A DNA stretch of 64,000 nucleotides from Firmicutes bacterium CAG:882 (GTDB lineage Bacteria > Bacillota > Clostridia > Lachnospirales > Lachnospiraceae). The notes beneath the pieces were generated by a model. The model ran no database searches. It worked only from the letters and a program-made list of their open reading frames with translations, and had not been told where the DNA came from. This document shows, in pieces, positions 53,282 to 61,057 of this stretch. Location of the stretch: positions 26,484 to 90,483 of the forward strand of contig FR895425.1 of assembly GCA_000435595.1 (NCBI GenBank). Reading direction: 5' to 3'. A program made the translations under genes and the position numbers. Position 1 is the stretch's first letter; each line of letters begins with the position of its first letter.

Positions 53282-53587
53282 GATTCAGGTGTCAAAACAT
53301 GCTCTATAAGCTTAATCGTGTATGGCATGTTATATTTATACATATCACGACTTTTGTGAGAAGCATAGATGTTCTTAGGACTCTGCTCTCTACATAGCCC
53401 AAAGCGGCATGGATGCCGCCAACGAAGCAATGCATACATGGAAGTATGCTTTGCTTCGTTGGCGTATAAATAATAAACATTTCTCAGAGTCCTTAGAACA
53501 ACTTGCTTCGTACAACGGAGCTGATATGTATAAACATAACAGGCTATACACTTTTAAAATAAATCATGATGTTTTGACACCTGAATC
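53282..53587. mobile_element. MITE-like non-coding element, almost wholly palindromic
   Basis: 306 bp bounded by inverted repeats: GATTCAGGTGTCAAAACAT at the left end and its exact complement at the right end. The two halves continue to match in blocks: GTGTATGGCATGTTATATTT against GTGTATAGCCTGTTATGTTT, the shared TTTATACATATCA, GTTCTTAGGACTCTG against GTTCTAAGGACTCTG, and an inner CGCCAACGAAGCAATGCATAC arm. It is flanked by a 7-bp target duplication TTAATAG (53275-53281 and 53588-53594). It has no credible coding frame. It is probably moved by a transposase encoded elsewhere. Confidence 0.85.
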
Positions 53588-53710
53588 TTAATAGGAAACT
53601 TCGTTCCTATTAAATAAAACCGCTCCGCGTGGATGCGCACTGCAGCGTACAATGCAGATGTCGCAAGCGGCCGCCGCAGGCGCAAGAATGTGCCAAGGCA
53701 CATTCTTTAT
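53588..53710. repeat. Composite palindromic repeat, copy B
   Basis: Near-copy of 46251-46376, with the same modules and order: AATAGGAA/TTCCTATT hairpin, GATGCGCACTGCAGCGTA segment, CGCAAGCG, CGCCGCAGGCG, and AGAATGTGCC/GGCACATTCT. The palindromic element at 53282-53587 is inserted at its left boundary. It ends just before the next gene. A reading frame across it (from 53633) is not coding. Confidence 0.85.
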
Positions 53711-53734
53711 ATTTTGACAGGGATGGAATATAGT

Positions 53735-54358
53735 ATGGTAAAGAATAAAAAAGTACAGCAGCTTACTCCTGAAGAATTAAGAATATGGGATATGTTAAAG
53801 AAAAAGAACATTCCAATCATCAATGTAGATGAGAGATGGCTAAGACTTTTTCCCGACAATGAAAAGACTCCGGCGATAAAAAGGCTTGAAAAGGAACTTA
53901 AAGAGCTGTTAAAGCGCCAGGGCAAGGTTAATACCGAGTTAAAGGATATCAGGATTGTTCGTGAGCAGCTTACACAAAGTGTGCTTAACAGTGCGGAGGA
54001 TATGAGCATACCTGAGGCAAAACGCCTTAAGAAGCAGGCAGCGAGCCAGAGGCTTATTATTGAGTCAAGAGAGAAGCTCGAACAGCTTGAGAAAGAGCAG
54101 AAGGAGCTTCCGGGGCTTATACAGGATGCCAATAATGCACTTATTTTTGAAAGTGTACGTGTATGCTACGATAAGATAGACAAAAATAAGAGCGATATAG
54201 ATAGGCTTACCCAATGGATTGATGAGACAAGAATCAAGCTCAAGGAGAGGATACTCATCAAGCAGGATAAGGAGACAAAAAATCAGGAAATCTATACATA
54301 TCTGCATGCAATGTTAGGTGCGAAGGTTATGGAGGCGTTCGATGAAAACAGCGATTGA
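53735..54358 (+). CDS. Coiled-coil hypothetical protein
   Basis: 207 residues, very rich in Lys, Glu, Leu and Gln, predicted as long coiled coils (about residues 40-190), with no signal or membrane segment. I do not recognise a family. The start is uncertain: ATG 53735 or ATG 53723, both with weak sites; the longer frame from 53633 runs through the dispersed repeat and is rejected. It overlaps the next gene by 17 bases, so it is co-translated with nnr. Confidence 0.72.
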   Translation: MVKNKKVQQLTPEELRIWDMLKKKNIPIINVDERWLRLFPDNEKTPAIKRLEKELKELLKRQGKVNTELKDIRIVREQLTQSVLNSAEDMSIPEAKRLKKQAASQRLIIESREKLEQLEKEQKELPGLIQDANNALIFESVRVCYDKIDKNKSDIDRLTQWIDETRIKLKERILIKQDKETKNQEIYTYLHAMLGAKVMEAFDENSD

Positions 54359-55883
54359 TGGGAAATTAGCACGACGGATTGACAGATATTCCATTGAGAA
54401 CGGTATGCCGTCGATGGTGCTTATGGAGCGTGCTGCGCTATGTACGGCTGAATGTGTTAAAAATATAACAAAGAATAACGATTTGCGGAAAAATGTGATT
54501 GCGGTATGCTCGGTCGGCAATAATGGGGCTGACGGGCTTGCCGCAATTCGTATTTTAAAGGCTGACGGCTACAACTGCAAAGCACTCATAATCGGCAACA
54601 TGGAACTGGCGACGGAGGAATTTAAGGCTCAGCTTGGACTGATACATTTTTGGGAAATTCCCGTAAAACATTGGGAAGAGGACATTCACGCGGATATTTT
54701 TGACGAATATAATATAATTGTGGATGCTGTGTTCGGCATAGGCTTATCGAGAAATGTCGAAGGAGAATATGCGAGGCTTGTTGAGTGCATCAATGAGGCT
54801 TACGGTACGGTTGTTGCGGTCGATATTCCGTCAGGAATCAATTCGGCAAGCGGTGCCGTTATGGGGAAGGCAGTGCGTGCTGATTATACTGTGGCTTTCG
54901 GGTATGCCAAGCTTGGTGAGCTGCTGTATCCGGGCAGGACATACACGGGAAAGCTTGTTGTAAATGAAATCGGATTCCTGCCATACGACTTTGAAACAAA
55001 TGATTCAGAACAGGGAAGCCATGCGGTGTATTTCGGGGAAAACGACCTTCATAAGATGATTCCGGTGCGGGACAGACATACCAACAAGGGCAGCTACGGA
55101 AAGCCGCTTATAATTGCAGGCTCTAAGGATATGACGGGGGCGGCATTTATGTCTGCGATGGCGGCATACAGAACGGGTGCGGGAGTTGTTACGGTTCTTA
55201 CACATTCATCGGCGGATGAATACCTTAAGTCGGTTCTGCCTGAGGCGATTGTAAAATCATACGATGATAATCCGGAGATGATTTTAGAGCGCACAATGCC
55301 GGCTGCTTCCGTGATTGTTATAGGTCCCGGAATGTCTGTCGGTGAACTCTCGAAAAAAATCGTGGGGTATGTACTTTTACACGCCGAGGTTCCGGTTATA
55401 GCTGATGCGGATGCACTCAACATAATCTCGGAAAATACGGATAGCTGGCTGGCAGATGAACGACGCAGAAGCTTCTCATATCCGCTTATAATTACACCGC
55501 ATGTCGGCGAGATGTCCAGACTTTCAGGATATGAAATATCTGAAATTGCATCAAATATACCTCATTATGCACTTGAATTTGCACAGAGATATAGAGTATA
55601 CTGTGTGCTTAAGGATGCAGTGAGTGCAGTTGCATCGGAGAATGGAGAACTGTTTCTTACAACATGTGGAAATCCGGGAATGGCGAGTGCGGGTTCGGGG
55701 GATGTATTGACCGGAGTTCTTGCCGCGGTCAATGCGTGGAAGGGCTGTGATTTTTTCAAAAGAATAGCGCTTGGAGTACAGCTTCATGCGGAAGCGGGGG
55801 ATAAGGCTGCGGAAAAAGTCGGTGAACACTCTCTTATGGCGCGGGATATTATAGATGCAATACCTGAGGTACTTATGAAATAA
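54342..55883 (+). CDS. nnr: Bifunctional NAD(P)H-hydrate epimerase / dehydratase
   Basis: 513 residues. The N-terminal YjeF epimerase (about 1-215) has VCSVGNNGADGLAAIRIL and VDAVFGIGL. The C-terminal ribokinase-like dehydratase (about 230-510) has GKPLIIAGSKDMTGAAFM, ITPHVGEMSRL and GNPGMASAGSGDVLTGVL. It repairs damaged hydrated NADH and NADPH. The start at 54342 follows GGAGG; upstream alternatives overlap the preceding gene further. alr follows after 40 bases. Confidence 0.94.
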   Translation: MKTAIDGKLARRIDRYSIENGMPSMVLMERAALCTAECVKNITKNNDLRKNVIAVCSVGNNGADGLAAIRILKADGYNCKALIIGNMELATEEFKAQLGLIHFWEIPVKHWEEDIHADIFDEYNIIVDAVFGIGLSRNVEGEYARLVECINEAYGTVVAVDIPSGINSASGAVMGKAVRADYTVAFGYAKLGELLYPGRTYTGKLVVNEIGFLPYDFETNDSEQGSHAVYFGENDLHKMIPVRDRHTNKGSYGKPLIIAGSKDMTGAAFMSAMAAYRTGAGVVTVLTHSSADEYLKSVLPEAIVKSYDDNPEMILERTMPAASVIVIGPGMSVGELSKKIVGYVLLHAEVPVIADADALNIISENTDSWLADERRRSFSYPLIITPHVGEMSRLSGYEISEIASNIPHYALEFAQRYRVYCVLKDAVSAVASENGELFLTTCGNPGMASAGSGDVLTGVLAAVNAWKGCDFFKRIALGVQLHAEAGDKAAEKVGEHSLMARDIIDAIPEVLMK

Positions 55884-55923
55884 GTATTTTGAGGGGCAGA
55901 TAAGGGAATATGGAGGCAAGGTA

Positions 55924-57078
55924 ATGATGGTTGATGATACGGCGTGCGGATATAACCGCACTTATGCACAGATCAATTTATCCGCAATACGAAAAAATAT
56001 TGATACGAGCAGAAAAGCACTGCCGGAAGGCACGGGAATTATAGCGGTAATCAAGACGGATGCTTACGGCCACGGTGCGGTAAGGGTGGCGAAAACCATC
56101 GAAAATATGACGGCAGGATTTGCCGTTGCCACGATTGATGAAGCAGTGGAGTTAAGACAGGCGGGAATCAAGTCGCATATAATAATTTTAGGGTATATAT
56201 CACCTAAGGAATATGCGGAGGCTATAGAGAATGATATTATCCTGTCAATGTTTTCTTATGAGCAGGCATGTGAGCTTTCAAAGCTCGCAAAAAGCATGGG
56301 AAGACCCGGAAGATGCCATATCAAGGTCGATACCGGAATGAACAGAATAGGATTTCCTGCAAAGCATGAGAAGGATATCATTCCGACGGCGGATGAGATT
56401 GAGAAGATTAAGACACTTCCCGACATAATATGTGACGGGATTTTTATGCATTTTGCAACAGCCGATGAATCGGATAAATCAAAGGCGAGAAAGCAGTACG
56501 ATAATTTCTGCATGCTGCTCGATGAGCTGTCGCGCAGAAATATTTCCTTCACATACAGACATTGCTCTAACTCTGCCGCAATCATTGATATGCCGGAGTG
56601 CACATTTGAGTGGGTAAGACAGGGAATTACCTTGTATGGTCTTACACCCTCGTATGAAATGGTGCATGATGTAAAGCTGTATCCGGCGATGGAGCTTAAG
56701 AGCCATGTTGTACATATTAAGACCGTCGAGAAGGGTGATGAGGTGAGCTACGGCGGAATATATACCGCTGAGAGTGAGAGGCGTATTGCCACTGTATCAA
56801 TCGGCTACGGTGACGGATATCCAAGACAGCTCTCCAACAAGGGATATGTGCTCATAAGAGGACAGAAGGCACCGATTGTTGGAAGAGTATGCATGGATCA
56901 GTTTATGGTTGACGTTACGGACATTGACGGTGTGGAGCTTGAGGATACCGTAACATTGTTCGGAAGCGACGGAGAAAAAGAGATTACCGTGGATGAACTA
57001 TCTGACCTTTGCGGGCGTTTTAACTATGAGTTCGTGTGTGATATCAATAAGAGAGTTAAGCGCATATATGTAGAATAA
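55924..57078 (+). CDS. alr: Alanine racemase
   Basis: 384 residues. The PLP lysine is Lys44 in AVIKTDAYGHGAV. The alanine racemase fold type III barrel and the C-terminal beta domain with GRVCMDQFMVD are present; the catalytic tyrosine region is VSYGGIYTAESERRIATVSIGYGDGYPR in parts. It makes D-alanine for peptidoglycan. GGAGGCAAGG lies upstream; two consecutive ATG codons make the start ambiguous by one residue. Confidence 0.95.
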   Translation: MMVDDTACGYNRTYAQINLSAIRKNIDTSRKALPEGTGIIAVIKTDAYGHGAVRVAKTIENMTAGFAVATIDEAVELRQAGIKSHIIILGYISPKEYAEAIENDIILSMFSYEQACELSKLAKSMGRPGRCHIKVDTGMNRIGFPAKHEKDIIPTADEIEKIKTLPDIICDGIFMHFATADESDKSKARKQYDNFCMLLDELSRRNISFTYRHCSNSAAIIDMPECTFEWVRQGITLYGLTPSYEMVHDVKLYPAMELKSHVVHIKTVEKGDEVSYGGIYTAESERRIATVSIGYGDGYPRQLSNKGYVLIRGQKAPIVGRVCMDQFMVDVTDIDGVELEDTVTLFGSDGEKEITVDELSDLCGRFNYEFVCDINKRVKRIYVE

Positions 57079-57173
57079 CGAAAAAATAATAATTTCATGA
57101 ATACACTGACGCGGAAGCCGGGAATACTTATCGTGTAATGATTGCAAAGCAAATGGCAGGACGGGGTGTAGAT

Positions 57174-57521
57174 ATGATAATAAGACGTGGGGATATATAT
57201 TATGCGGATTTAAGACCTGTAATCGGCTCGGAACAGGGTGGGATAAGGCCTGTTCTGATAATACAGAATGATACGGGCAACAAGCACAGTCCTACAGTGA
57301 TTTGTGCGGCGATTACAAGTCAGATGCACAAATCCAAGCTTCCGACACATGTTGAAATAGATTCTTCAAAGTACGACATTATAAAGGATTCGGTAATTCT
57401 GCTGGAACAGCTTAGGACTATAGACAAGAAGAGGCTGAAAGACAAAGTGTGCCACCTTGACAGCGAGATAATAAGAAAGGTAAATCACGCACTTTTGGTA
57501 AGCCTGGAGCTGAATACATAG
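57174..57521 (+). CDS. mazF: MazF/NdoA-type endoribonuclease toxin, no adjacent antitoxin
   Basis: 115 residues. It starts MIIRRGDIYYADLRPVIGSEQGGIRPVLII, the PemK/MazF signature, with the catalytic arginine and the ICAAITSQ segment. It cleaves mRNA at short sequences. In Bacillus the order is alr, antitoxin, ndoA; here only 95 bases separate alr from the toxin and they hold no antitoxin frame. The start at 57174 is the conserved position. The antitoxin must be elsewhere or absent. Confidence 0.9.
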   Translation: MIIRRGDIYYADLRPVIGSEQGGIRPVLIIQNDTGNKHSPTVICAAITSQMHKSKLPTHVEIDSSKYDIIKDSVILLEQLRTIDKKRLKDKVCHLDSEIIRKVNHALLVSLELNT

Positions 57522-57639
57522 CGGTAAAAAAGGAAAAAGTCAAAAAAGAGCAAATTAGAATGAAAAAATGGTTGAAATATGTTTTAAGATATATTAAAAT
57601 GAACAGAAGATTGATTATTCCAAGGAGGTATACCTATAT

Positions 57640-58197
57640 ATGGTAACAGCAGGCGATTTTAGAAACGGCATGACAATACAGATGGACGGTTCAATTTGGC
57701 AGGTAATAGAGTTCCAGCATGTTAAGCCTGGTAAGGGCTCACCATTCGTTAGAACTAAGCTTAAGAATATTATCAACGGAGGTGTTGTAGAGAATTCATA
57801 CAACCCGACTGCTAAGTTTGATTTAGCGCATATCGACAAGTCAGAGTATCAGTATCTGTATGCGGATGATGATTTCTATCATTTCATGAATACAGAGAAC
57901 TACGAGCAGATTCAGCTCACTAAGGAGACTGTAGGCGATTCACTTAAGTTCGTTAAGGAGAACGAGATGGTTAAGCTTCTCTCACACAACGGAGATGTAT
58001 TCGCTATTGAGCCGCCTCTTTTCGTTGAGCTTGTAATCACTGAGTCCGAGCCGGGTGTTAAGGGTAACACTGCAACAGGTGCTACTAAGCCGGCAATCGT
58101 TGAGACAGGTGCTAAGGTTATGGTTCCTCTCTTTGTTGAGCAGGGCGAGAAGATTAAGATTGATACAAGAACAGGTGAGTATCTTTCAAGAGCTTAA
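57640..58197 (+). CDS. efp: Translation elongation factor P
   Basis: 185 residues with the three EF-P domains: VTAGDFRNGMTIQMDGSIW, the KPGKGSPFVRTKLKNI loop that carries the modified residue, and the GVKGNTATGATKPA and IKIDTRTGEYLSRA C-terminal motifs. It relieves ribosome stalling at proline runs. The loop tip is Lys in the PGKGS context. AAGGAGG lies upstream. Confidence 0.96.
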   Translation: MVTAGDFRNGMTIQMDGSIWQVIEFQHVKPGKGSPFVRTKLKNIINGGVVENSYNPTAKFDLAHIDKSEYQYLYADDDFYHFMNTENYEQIQLTKETVGDSLKFVKENEMVKLLSHNGDVFAIEPPLFVELVITESEPGVKGNTATGATKPAIVETGAKVMVPLFVEQGEKIKIDTRTGEYLSRA

Positions 58198-58375
58198 TAA
58201 GTTTTTTTCTGTGTTGCGCGGTGAGGTGTTTTTATACCGCACCGTGCGATACATATTCGATAGATTTCTTTTTATTTTATTTCTTTTATTTATCCTTTAT
58301 TTTCCCATTTTTATGTGTTTTGGAATAACCTTTGATCAGCCTGTCAAAGTTTATTTATAGAAAGGAAAACAAAAT

Positions 58376-59287
58376 ATGGATTATCAGGAATTTTTAAACG
58401 CTGTGGTGGAGTGCGTGAGAAAAATTGCAGGGAAGGAGGCAGATGTATTTATTCACCGAGTTACGAAAAATAACGGTATAATGCTTGACGGTATAGTCAT
58501 TATGAAAAACGGAAGTAATTTTTCGCCGACAATATATCTTAACAGCTATTACTCCATGTATCTTTCGGGTTGTGAAATCAATGATATAGCTTATAAAGTG
58601 TATGATATATATAAAAGCTGTATTGGAAACGTGAAGATACCTGAGGATTTTTTTATGAGTTTTGACAGACTCAGGGAGAATATTGCTTTCAGAGTTATAA
58701 ACTATGACAGAAACAGGGAACTTCTTAGAAGCATTCCGCACAGGAAATTTAAGAATCTTGCCATTGTGTATTTTGCCGTTATCGATGACATTGAAAATGA
58801 GAGGGGGATTGTGACCATATACAATAATCACATTGCACATTGGAATGTGAGCGAAGATATATTATACAGCTATGCGATGAAGAATACTCCGAGGCTTTAT
58901 CAGGCAGAGATTAAGCCGATGAACCAGGTTGTTTCAGATATGATCCTCAAGGAGAGCCGTGAGGAAAATATAGATGAAATGATAGCACATGTGAATCGAA
59001 TGAATGAGGAATTTCCAATGTATGTATTAACCAATTCATACAGGAGCTACGGTGCGTCGTGTATGCTCTATGAGGGACTTCTTATGGGATTTGCTTCACA
59101 TATTGAGGCTGACCTTTACATTGTTCCAAGCAGTGTTCATGAGGTTATTTTAATTCCGGTGGATGATGATATCACGAAGGATGGGCTTGACGAGATGGTT
59201 AGAAGTGTTAACAGCACTGAGCTGTCCAAGGAAGAGATATTGTCAGATTCAGCGTATCTGTTCACAAGAGAGAACGGATTTGAGTAA
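58376..59287 (+). CDS. DUF5688 family protein
   Basis: 303 residues, soluble. It opens YQEFLNAVVECVRKIAGKEADVFIHRVTKNNG, followed by DGIVIMKNGSNFSPTIYLN and a SFDRLRENIAFRVINYDRN segment, the pattern of DUF5688 proteins frequent in Lachnospiraceae. The C-terminal half has IVPSSVHEVILIPVDDD. Function unknown. AGAAAGGA lies before the ATG. It is not clearly in an operon with efp, which is separated by 178 bases. Confidence 0.85.
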   Translation: MDYQEFLNAVVECVRKIAGKEADVFIHRVTKNNGIMLDGIVIMKNGSNFSPTIYLNSYYSMYLSGCEINDIAYKVYDIYKSCIGNVKIPEDFFMSFDRLRENIAFRVINYDRNRELLRSIPHRKFKNLAIVYFAVIDDIENERGIVTIYNNHIAHWNVSEDILYSYAMKNTPRLYQAEIKPMNQVVSDMILKESREENIDEMIAHVNRMNEEFPMYVLTNSYRSYGASCMLYEGLLMGFASHIEADLYIVPSSVHEVILIPVDDDITKDGLDEMVRSVNSTELSKEEILSDSAYLFTRENGFE

Positions 59288-59303
59288 AAAGTACAAAAAA
59301 AAA

Positions 59304-59377
59304 TGCACCTGGAGGGAATCGAACCCACGACAACCCGGCTCCGGAAACCGGTGCTCTATCCACTGAGCTACAAGTGC
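59304..59377 (-). tRNA. tRNA-Arg (anticodon CCG)
   Basis: 74-nt tRNA on the minus strand. The acceptor GCACTTG pairs with CAGGTGC, discriminator A. Anticodon stem CCGGT/GCCGG encloses loop TTCCGGA, giving anticodon CCG. The T-arm GTGGGTTCGATTCCC is typical. CCA is not encoded. Confidence 0.93.
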
Positions 59378-59532
59378 ATGTGCAAAGCACGTCCATTATT
59401 GTATAACATATAAAATAAATTTGCAAGCATAATCGTATTTGGACAAGATGTTGATGTAAATGTATTGATTTTTTTGCCTTTTATTGTTAAAATTATACAA
59501 TATGTGGACTTGCAATTAATTGGAGGTTATTT

Positions 59533-60258
59533 GTGTACGGAAAACTATTCATTTTATGTCTGACATGTATTATGTGCCTTGCTTCCGGATGCTCTGCTAA
59601 GAAGAATACATCTGAACCTATGACGGAAGTTGTTGTCATACAGAACAGTACAACAGCAGCGTTTGCCGAGAGTGCGGATGCAGCGACGGAGATGGCAGAG
59701 AACAGCGTCAAGGAATCTAAGGCGGCAGGAACGGCAGTGAGTCCTTTTGTCGAAGATATGAATTATGATATTAAGGATTTTATAAGACAGTATTATGATT
59801 ATCTTGCTGCAGGAGAATATGAACTTGCTGTTTATATGACTAATGACAGCACTAAGCTTGACCGAGAGAAATTCATGGAACTTTCCGGATATATTGATTC
59901 CATAAAGTCACTTACATGTTATATGATGGATGGCATGGTTGAAGGAAGCTATATCGTTGTTGCACGGTGCGGGGTGACTACCACTCTCGGAGCGCAGGTT
60001 GTTACCATGCTGGATGCTTTCTATGTATGCACGAATGAGAGCGGAACCTATTACATATGTGGCGGAAGTGTTGGAGATGAGGTTAAGAGCTATAACTCGA
60101 TTATGCTGTCGGATCAGAAGATAGCCGGTGTCGAGAAGGAGGTTCGTCTGGATAATGCGGCGGCTGTGATTAATCAGGAAAATCTCAAAGAGGTAGCAGG
60201 AATTGTGATTAATGATGAAGTAAGAAGGTACCTTTATGAACAGCCGGCAGCAGAATAG
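59533..60258 (+). CDS. Predicted lipoprotein
   Basis: 241 residues. GTG start with GGAGG 6 bases upstream. The signal peptide YGKLFILCLTCIMCLASGC ends in a LASGC lipobox. The Ser/Thr/Ala-rich linker is followed by a globular domain (about 75-200) with IRQYYDYLAAGEYELAVY and a MTNDSTKLDREKFMELSGYI segment, like small SnoaL/NTF2-type or DUF4878-like folds. Anchored outside the membrane; function unknown. The rluF-like gene follows after 58 bases. Confidence 0.82.
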   Translation: MYGKLFILCLTCIMCLASGCSAKKNTSEPMTEVVVIQNSTTAAFAESADAATEMAENSVKESKAAGTAVSPFVEDMNYDIKDFIRQYYDYLAAGEYELAVYMTNDSTKLDREKFMELSGYIDSIKSLTCYMMDGMVEGSYIVVARCGVTTTLGAQVVTMLDAFYVCTNESGTYYICGGSVGDEVKSYNSIMLSDQKIAGVEKEVRLDNAAAVINQENLKEVAGIVINDEVRRYLYEQPAAE

Positions 60259-60316
60259 ATAAGTGCAGCTTCAGCGCAGGGCGTTGTGTCCTGCGCTGAT
60301 ATTTTTGGAGGAAAAT

Positions 60317-61057
60317 ATGAGACTTAACAAGTACATAAGCGATTCAGGTATATGCTCACGCCGAGAGGCAGACCGCCTGATTGAGTCAGGAAAAGTACGT
60401 GTGAACGGTAACGTGGCTTCAATGGGTATGCAGGTTATGGATAATGACAGTGTGGAGGTCGACGGCAGAAGCATAAAGCCGCCGGCAGCTGTTAAGAAAG
60501 TCATATACGCTTTTTACAAGCCTGTCGGTGTAGTGACTACAATGGCAGATGAACCTGACGGTCTTGCGGAATACCTTAAGAATAAAGGAATCGATAAAAG
60601 AGTATTTCCTGTAGGAAGACTCGACAAGGAATCAAGCGGGCTTCTGCTTCTCACCAATGACGGAGAACTGATGAATAATATTCTTAAGACTTCAAATAAT
60701 CATCAGAAGGAGTATGTCGTAAAGGTGAACAAGGATGTGACCGATGATTTTATAAAGAAGATGGGAGCAGGAGTTGAGATAACAGATGCGAGCACGGGGA
60801 AAAAGGTAATAACAAGAAAATGTGTTGTCAAAAAGAACGGGAAAAAAACATTTACGATTGTATTAAGACAGGGGCTTAACAGGCAGATAAGAAGAATGTG
60901 CGGAGCATTCGGATATGAGGTGTTGTCGTTGAAGCGGATTCGAATAATGAATGTGAATATAAATGGTCTCAAGGAAGGGGAGATAAGACCTTTGACCGGC
61001 GAGGAGACGGGTAAGCTTAGAAATCTTTGTGGAATGGGAGAAAAAGATAATGGATAA
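60317..61057 (+). CDS. rluF: 23S rRNA pseudouridine synthase, RluF-like
   Basis: 246 residues. An N-terminal S4 RNA-binding domain (RLNKYISDSGICSRREADRL) is followed by the pseudouridine synthase domain with VGRLDKESSGLLLLTNDGEL, containing the catalytic Asp, and RQGLNRQIRRMCGAFGYEV. The order and the last motif match RluF more than RluB/RsuA. It isomerises a uridine of 23S rRNA. The start at 60317 follows TTGGAGG. It overlaps ligA by 8 bases, so they are co-transcribed. Confidence 0.88.
   Translation: MRLNKYISDSGICSRREADRLIESGKVRVNGNVASMGMQVMDNDSVEVDGRSIKPPAAVKKVIYAFYKPVGVVTTMADEPDGLAEYLKNKGIDKRVFPVGRLDKESSGLLLLTNDGELMNNILKTSNNHQKEYVVKVNKDVTDDFIKKMGAGVEITDASTGKKVITRKCVVKKNGKKTFTIVLRQGLNRQIRRMCGAFGYEVLSLKRIRIMNVNINGLKEGEIRPLTGEETGKLRNLCGMGEKDNG

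Noticed and set aside
53633..53734. N-terminal extension of the coiled-coil protein
   Set aside because: The extension is translated repeat sequence without a ribosome binding site; the coding pattern starts near 53723-53735.
58055..58360. 101-residue plus-strand frame after efp
   Set aside because: First half is a shadow of efp in another frame; second half is hydrophobic translation of a T-rich intergenic region.
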